Source: Lewinella sp. LCG006
GTDB taxonomy: Bacteria; Bacteroidota; Bacteroidia; Chitinophagales; Saprospiraceae
Length of the DNA: 64,000 nucleotides
Reading direction: 5' to 3'
Assembly: GCF_040784935.1 (NCBI RefSeq)
Contig: NZ_CP160680.1
Span: 3,318,501 to 3,382,500 of the forward strand
The first letter of the stretch is position 1, and each line of letters opens with the position of its first letter. This document shows positions 62,401 to 64,000 of the stretch, piece after piece. The translations under genes and the position numbers were made by a program. Below the pieces are notes generated by a model. That model made no database searches and had not been told where the DNA came from. It saw only the letters and a program-made list of their open reading frames with translations.

Positions 62401-64000
62401 CGAGCTGCTTTCCGTGAGTGCTTTGGGCATCTGTGCTGCGGACGGTCTGACGTACTCGGTGAACTTTACCCTGTCTCCGGGCGCAACCCTGACGACGGAT
62501 CCGGCAGTAGGCACCATCGGCACGAATATGATTACGGGTATCCCTGCGGGCGTAAGCATTCGCTTGATCGCTACGGATGCTGCTTGTAATCTGGAAGATG
62601 ATATAGTAGTACCCGCCCCTGACTGCTGTGCAGATGCACCAATCGCGAGCGTTGGCTCGGTGATGTGTGTGGATGGCAGTACGTATGAGTACACGTTTGC
62701 AGCGTCTCCTGGCGCTACGGCGGTAAGTACGAACGGCACAATCAGTGGCAACACGGTAACGGTAGCGGTAGGTACGAATGACGTCCTGACAGTCTACAAT
62801 GATATAAACTGTGAATCGGTCGTGTTGAACATTACGAGTCCAGTGACTTGTAACATCATGTGTGAGCAGCCCGACCTGACGCTGGGCAACGGTATCTGTA
62901 ACGGCGCGACCTACTCGATCTCGTTCACGGAGACGACGGGCGCAACGATCAGCGCGAGCGCCGGAACGATCAGTGGCAACGTGATCAGCGGTATTCCGGT
63001 GGGTACGAACGTAGTAGTTACGGCCACGAACGCTGCTGACGGCAACTGTGTGTCTGTTCTTACGGCAACGAGCCCTGATGACTGTGGTGAGCCTTGTCCT
63101 GACGAGCTGCTTTCCGTGAGTGCTTTGGGCATCTGTGCTGCGGACGGTCTGACGTACTCGGTGAACTTTACCCTGTCTCCGGGCGCAACCCTGACGACGG
63201 ATCCGGCAGTAGGCACCATCGGCACGAATATGATTACGGGTATCCCTGCGGGCGTAAGCATTCGCTTGATCGCTACGGATGCTGCTTGTAATCTGGAAGA
63301 TGATATAGTAGTACCCGCCCCTGACTGCTGTGCAGATGCACCAATCGCGAGCGTTGGCTCGGTGACGTGTGTGGATGGCAGTACGTATGAGTACACGTTT
63401 GCAGCGTCTCCTGGCGCTACGGCGGTAAGTACGAACGGAACAATCAGTGGCAACACGGTAACGGTAGTAGTAGGCACGAATGACGTCCTGACGGTCTACA
63501 ATGATGTAAACTGTGAATCGGTCGTGTTGAACATTACGAGTCCAGTGACTTGTAACATCATGTGTGAGCAGCCCGACCTGACGCTGGGCAACGGTGTCTG
63601 TAACGGTGCGACCTACTCGATCTCGTTTACGGAAACGACAGGCGCAACGATCAGCGCGAGCGCTGGAACGATCAGTGGCAACGTGATCAGCGGTATTCCG
63701 GTGGGTACGAACGTAGTAGTTACGGCCACGAACGCTGCTGACGGCAACTGTGTGTCTGTCCTTACTGCAACGAGCCCTGATGACTGTGGTGAGCCTTGTC
63801 CTGACGAGCTGCTTTCCGTGAGTGCTTTGGGCATCTGTGCTGCGGACGGTCTGACGTACTCGGTGAACTTTACCCTGTCTCCAGGCGCAATCCTGACGAC
63901 GGATCCGGCAGTAGGCACCATCGGCACGAATATGATTACGGGTATCCCTGCGGGCGTAAGCATTCGCTTAATCGCTACGGATGCTGCTTGTAATCTGGAA
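50414..64000 (+). CDS. Giant SprB-type surface adhesin, open at the window end
   Basis: The frame is open from ATG 50414 (or in-frame ATG 50381) to base 64000 without a stop at any point checked, giving at least 4529 residues. The 50414 start gives a signal peptide near residues 15-37 (FPVVLLSCLIFLLSTTTGLAQ). Residues about 38-235 are DNRLRE-like (FLGRSFIEFDISSIPTGAVITSATLSL). Then come two SprB repeats, a duplicated 1.7 kb module, more than a dozen SprB repeats (54.7-58.5 kb), a PKD-like segment near 55.5 kb, a Big_9-like domain near 58.5 kb, four 273 bp units and 702 bp repeats. It is the third gene of the operon. Its C-terminus, where a T9SS domain is expected, lies beyond the window. Confidence 0.93.
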   Translation, partial: MKKVSTYNFQFDKSCRNFPVVLLSCLIFLLSTTTGLAQTTVTITSTKATSNYQNDPTFVWGNDDVIFVERENNFLGRSFIEFDISSIPTGAVITSATLSLVKSSINDCAGFDGAGSNFTSNILRVTRAWSEGTTCDQPQAGGLSWNSAGPTNWSTPGGDFAPTTYGSFTGGNGDADGSVKTINVTALVNEWHTGTQPNYGLGIVPQGTGADFYNFYSDDFSTVSRRPSLTISYINPIVLSTSVTNVDCSSDTDGAINLSVSGGTAPFTYNWSNGATTQDISGLPPGTYSVTVSDANSQTQTASATVQNIGLDLSATVFPESTAGAMDGTINLSVSGGSTPYAYAWSNGATTQNISGLAAGTYTVTVSDNASASCTLSKTVLVAGTEANKQLYLSDGQTLDRIDPVITNDNTTASTSILQFGAGVVTIENTTSVQTDDVTSVTLAHTINNSTDRFLLVSLSFRENAGNVAIGSVTYGGASMTLVGATANGADEIALYSLKEANLPVGTANVVVTFLQNDVDDGVIVGATSFSGVNQTTSLGTFASAIGNSNTASVSVPSAAGDLVFDVFDLHNVDNRTRTPGANQTARYNIQSSAHSAGGASTELATGASTTMSWSFSGSETWAIGGVAIKPATANPITSFTQAPALCDNLTIVAGSPLTVRTFVNITGGTMPASPNITATIRYGGTNIAILTSPTYNAGSGTLTWSTTLGGDLTIPAGQAIILEVNTAQSGVAFTIDYDSATKPSLIELPVSTFININSLELYDAPYPGGIPVASALPGSTVYVRAVVSDPFGSYDITGMNLALVDPLGGTSAAVATSVDNTSCTRTYEYAWTISNADGTSQVQAIAREGFENTVVDDASQTITSCSGASLSFTTSKTDESGGGTNDGTITISNPSGSTGPWETSIDGINWFPVTASTPYTFNGLTGDTYFVRLRDANDSDVCTSTQTVIIDTPLANKQLYLSDGQTLDRIDPVTTNDATTASTTGLIVSGNQTVQVESVSSTSEDDGNSTTTLSHTVTASSSRLLLVGVSLRRDKAEAMVTGVTYGGSPMTQVGQTINGNEGTVAIYRMINPPVGTFDVIANYNNNANRGVVLGAISFSGVDQTTPLGTYVGNTGDSGTASVTASSASGQLVFDVVCWKNPGTLVSGAGQTQRWNVDSPSEIEGGASTEPGAGSVTMSWTAGSDRWAIGAVPIRPASITPNLTETFTQSPTLCSPLTILGGETITVEAYTTVTSGAMPASPNISATLRYGGTNITTLTNPTYNAGTGLLTWTGTLGSDLTVPAGQSITLDITTAQSGVAFTIDYDSQTDPSLIDLPVSTFININSLDIYDAPFPGGSLITQAAPGSTVYVRSVVSDPFGFNDITGQDILITEPGGGTSTVAATSVATSGCTRTYEYTYAVPAIGGDYNFLAIAREGTEGVVVDTETTTLNTCPPSITATVTPMDVSCNGASDGTITVSAPSGGTSPYEVSINGTNWFTVTSGSPYTFTGLALNSYTIDIREAGAPACMFTLGTFNITQPPVLIGSVGNQTNVLCFGENTGSVMITATGGTAPYQYALNAGTFGSSASFTGLVAGAQTVTVRDANGCEEVVNFTITQPAAALAVTPTIVQPTCFDFGGITLSVSGGTAPYTYNWSDLVGTSNPQDRSGLTAGNYSVVVTDANGCTVSSGVLTLNPPNNCAPITVCLNDPITTFSVDPNPLNTSYTWTVPVGAVIVSGQGTPEIVVDWGALSIGSYQVCVEAANECGTTPQICQDVDVADINATASTNPACVGEDLQLFASGGNSYLWSGPNGFSSSSANPVIPNANLSLDGGTYSVTVTNGAGCTAVASVTVEVNPLPVINPFVVTPSFCGSATGAVDLTVVQGTTPYTYAWSNGATTQDIVNIPAGNYTVTVTDANGCTANASTFIVINSDGPTITTTKVDVVCFGDATGSIDLTASGTTPPYIYQWSNGAMTEDLSGLTAGEYGVTVTDVNGCFSVTSVEITQPTELLTDHTQVNVSCFGESTGSIDLIVTGGTMPYSYSWTLDGGPFGAITQDLSGLAAGTYAVTVTDGNLCTVTRTIIITEPASAVAASSVVTDVSCFGDSDGQIVLMVMGGTAPYSYSWMGPGGFTAATKNISGLSAGTYDVTITDALGCTFPLNIVVSEPDPLMIVSLFGISACDVTCNGANDGAIYGQDAQGGTAPFTFQWSTGATGVNLLNGLAPGTYMLTVTDANGCTATSSYTISEPPALVVTPTVMDVDCFGDATGSVTLVVNGGPYNNYNFTWSNGATTQNLNGIPAGTYSVTVSDVLPGFPDECPEPDCSVIVAVTINQPPVINLGGAVTNILCNGENTGAIDLTVSGGAGGFSFAWSDGPSTMEDRTGLMAGTYTVTVTDANSCTKSQTFTITEPLTLLLSMVNTNLSCFGDTDGSIDLSVSGGVTPYSYSWSNSAMTQDLTGLSAGMYTVTVTDGNGCMLMMTSNPITQPDELTVGLSLNQDVTCKGGMNGSATVTPNGGTGAYTYQWSNGSMVQTPTDLAAGDYTVTVTDTNGCIAIGGPITIAEPTTMIMLFATTLPASSCGGSTGSIDLTVENGTAPFSYSWSGPTAIGDIQDPTGLAAGTYMVVVTDVLGCNATLSVDVLVADALMVMVDVVDPTCAGADGETFAIVSGGVGPYTYLWSTGAITEALIDLPQGTYSVTVTDVNGCTANGSGTLTNPTDCAPPVAVDDVFCTLPGMTVNGSAAPNDSDPDNTLAELTFINLNLPDNSEGDLVWSNAFNGDFTFIPTPGFLGTVIIPYQVCDPTGFCDEANIIITIQLEAGMNGTTAFCAGETTPQNLFDIITGEDPNGVWTETSTTSSGVTINDGTAIDFSGVAAGVYEFTYTHAANGTCLEDQSTATITVNSSPNNTNPVVSDPEICLGETDVITVTNTQVGVTYQLRLDSDDTPVGAPVAGNGGTISFTVSPTMTTVYNVLATNTSTGCSNELTDMSTVTVNVLPNPDPGLTVDDDIICVGETATISIANSENGVQYQLRLEIDDSPVGAPVVGNGTAISFPVSPTVTTTYNILATIIDTGCDSELTDKPTVTVEPLPIVYNVTGGGTYCSDDVSPQAIGLSDSEADVSYTLFRNGATVVEVVPGTGVALSFTPQSLAGTYTVVGTRNTGEMCSSNMSGSAIITIETAPTAFLVTGGGTYCTDDVMAQAINLSDSEVNVNYALIFNGSTTIEILAGTGVALNFTPQTAAGTYTVVGTSTLGQLCDRNMTGNAIITTEAPPTVYAVTGGGAYCDDNVIAQGIGLSDSEAGVNYALILDGSTTVETVAGTGSALAFTAQTTAGTYTVVATSTTGELCDSDMSGSAMITIEAAPTAFLVTGGGAYCDDNVIAQEIGLSDSETGVNYALILDGTTTVEIIAGTGSALAFTAQTIVGTYTVVATSTTGELCDSDMAGSAIVDSSPSFTAGMNGSTTLCAGEMMLQNLYDIVTGEDGGGTWSETTSSGVTIGDGTMVDFSGVAPGTYTFVYTLAASGSCPEDMSTATVEVFSNPTWTSTTTVDPQCGLDNGQLTFFFTDDPARTTIEFSIDGGLTYPYSFADNAGSGSTLANLAPGTYDLYARWDNGECPVDIPDVTLIEQFDSPIISVGSVACVDGSTYEYTFAASPGATVVSANGTVSGNTVTVAVGMNDVLTATNVGNCAVSLNITSPVTCNIMCEQPDLTLGNGVCNGATYSISFTETTGATINASAGTISGNVISGIPVGTNVVVTATNAADGNCVSVLTATSPDDCGEPCPDELLSVSALGICAADGLTYSVNFTLSPGATLTTDPAVGTIGTNMITGIPAGVSIRLIATDAACNLEDDIVVPAPDCCADAPIASVGSVMCVDGSTYEYTFAASPGATAVSTNGTISGNTVTVAVGTNDVLTVYNDINCESVVLNIMSPVTCNIMCEQPDLTLGNGICNGATYSISFTETTGATISASAGTIIGNVISGIPVGTNVVVTATNAADGDCVSVLTATSPDDCGEPCPDELLSVSALGICAADGLTYSVNFTLSPGATLTTDPAVGTIGTNMITGIPAGVSIRLIATDAACNLEDDIVVPAPDCCADAPIASVGSVMCVDGSTYEYTFAASPGATAVSTNGTISGNTVTVAVGTNDVLTVYNDINCESVVLNITSPVTCNIMCEQPDLTLGNGICNGATYSISFTETTGATISASAGTISGNVISGIPVGTNVVVTATNAADGNCVSVLTATSPDDCGEPCPDELLSVSALGICAADGLTYSVNFTLSPGATLTTDPAVGTIGTNMITGIPAGVSIRLIATDAACNLEDDIVVPAPDCCADAPIASVGSVTCVDGSTYEYTFAASPGATAVSTNGTISGNTVTVVVGTNDVLTVYNDVNCESVVLNITSPVTCNIMCEQPDLTLGNGVCNGATYSISFTETTGATISASAGTISGNVISGIPVGTNVVVTATNAADGNCVSVLTATSPDDCGEPCPDELLSVSALGICAADGLTYSVNFTLSPGAILTTDPAVGTIGTNMITGIPAGVSIRLIATDAACNLE
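51572..54720 (+). repeat. Tandem 1.7 kb protein-module duplication in the giant adhesin
   Basis: The module starting ANKQLYLSDGQTLDRIDPV begins at 51572 and again at 53279, an offset of 1707 bases. Each copy continues with a jelly-roll-like part (VTYGGSPMTQVG, VLGAISFSGVDQTTPLG) and an immunoglobulin-like part (ATLRYGGTNI, FTIDYDS, STFININSL). The copies are clearly diverged, so this is an old duplication. Confidence 0.8.
54720..58500 (+). repeat. Array of SprB-like repeats in the giant adhesin
   Basis: More than a dozen units of roughly 200-240 bases each follow the pattern CFG(D/E)xTGSI(D/N)L, then GGTxPYxYxWSNGA, then GLxAGTYxVTVTDANGC, then ITQP. They are divergent at the DNA level. A PKD-like segment near 55442-55690 interrupts the array. 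This is the repeat family of the SprB gliding adhesin in Flavobacterium. Confidence 0.85.
59635..60726 (+). repeat. Four 273 bp tandem repeats in the giant adhesin
   Basis: The word ACGGG(A/T)GG marks unit starts at 59635, 59908, 60181 and 60454, exactly 273 bases (91 residues) apart. Each encodes a unit starting VTGGGxYC(S/T/D)D with LSDSE, AGTG(V/S)AL and GTYTVVxTST. The last two units are the most alike. Confidence 0.85.
61454..64000 (+). repeat. Near-identical 702 bp tandem repeats in the giant adhesin
   Basis: The same ATG of NIMCEQPDLTLGNG occurs at 61454, 62156, 62858 and 63560, each 702 bases (234 residues) apart. At least 3.6 units are in the window, and the array continues beyond its end. 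Each unit has three related sub-units of about 78 residues (CEQPDLTLGNG..., CPDELLSVSALG..., ADAPIASVGSV...). The copies differ at only a handful of bases, which points to recent expansion or homogenisation. A related partial sub-unit lies at about 61240-61450. Confidence 0.92.

Noticed and set aside
61507-63963. Minus-strand open frames of up to 188 codons within the 702 bp repeats
   Set aside because: They recur in each repeat copy because the DNA is near-identical. They lie opposite the verified plus-strand adhesin frame and have a Val/Ala/Pro/Ser-rich composition without a start context.
59635-64000. Regular tandem repeats that could suggest a CRISPR array
   Set aside because: The units are 273 or 702 bases, in frame and coding, with no short palindromic repeats or spacers.
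1-64000. Search for tRNA, rRNA, prophage and transposase genes
   Set aside because: None was seen by eye. Small RNAs without obvious sequence signatures cannot be excluded.

Overview
The window reads as chromosomal DNA of a Bacteroidota bacterium, most likely a Saprospiria (Lewinella-like) organism. The grounds are SprB-type adhesin repeats, C-terminal type IX secretion (T9SS) sorting domains on several secreted proteins, a one-protein hybrid two-component regulator, type B ribosomal protein L31, a GlmU-like nucleotidyltransferase typical of the phylum, and promoters of the TTG-N19/20-TAnnTTTG form upstream of rpmE2 and rpsA. No rRNA, tRNA, CRISPR array, transposase or prophage was seen.

Positions 1-40 kb are mostly ordinary chromosome in short operons. 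They hold an FKBP lipoprotein, an M14 metallopeptidase, rpmE2, a GlmU-like enzyme with a methyltransferase, rpsA, a MazG-like pyrophosphohydrolase, a BlaI/BlaR-like pair, a DUF6624 protein, two unknown secreted or cell-surface proteins, an M43 protease, a MORN/YwqK-repeat protein, a 6-pyruvoyltetrahydropterin synthase/QueD homologue, holB-ricT-lpdA, free-methionine sulfoxide reductase, tdh-kbl for threonine breakdown, a uracil-DNA glycosylase-like protein, a glucosaminidase, a CotH-type T9SS protein, a bile-acid:sodium symporter homologue, a PQQ-type sugar dehydrogenase and a thioesterase. Many gaps carry dispersed repeats. These include a roughly 161 bp MITE-like element with terminal inverted repeats (two copies), a 34 bp repeat (two copies), GTAC-rich palindromic repeats, CTTCCGACTTCC-type repeats and GAACGAGCAC-type repeats. 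Two gene remnants lie at 9.6-10.2 kb and 18.5-19.0 kb.

Positions 39.7-64 kb form a surface-adhesion locus. A LytTR regulator with a degenerate receiver (39700-40482) and a 1367-residue hybrid histidine kinase/AraC regulator (41266-45369) point leftward. A rightward three-gene operon follows: a secreted protein with an unrecognised N-terminal domain and five SprB-like repeats, a membrane-bound spermidine-synthase-like protein, and a giant adhesin that starts near 50414 and is still open at 64000 (more than 4500 residues). The giant protein has a DNRLRE-like head, a duplicated 1.7 kb module, a long SprB array, four 273 bp repeats and nearly identical 702 bp tandem repeats.

The most interesting signal links these parts. 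A roughly 60 bp array of phased TTGCCGAwT motifs occurs twice, upstream of the LytTR gene and upstream of the adhesin operon, in the same orientation relative to each target. Its 19-22 bp spacing is what a LytTR protein would be expected to read. This suggests an autoregulated, LytTR-controlled giant-adhesin system that carries its own aminopropyltransferase-like enzyme.
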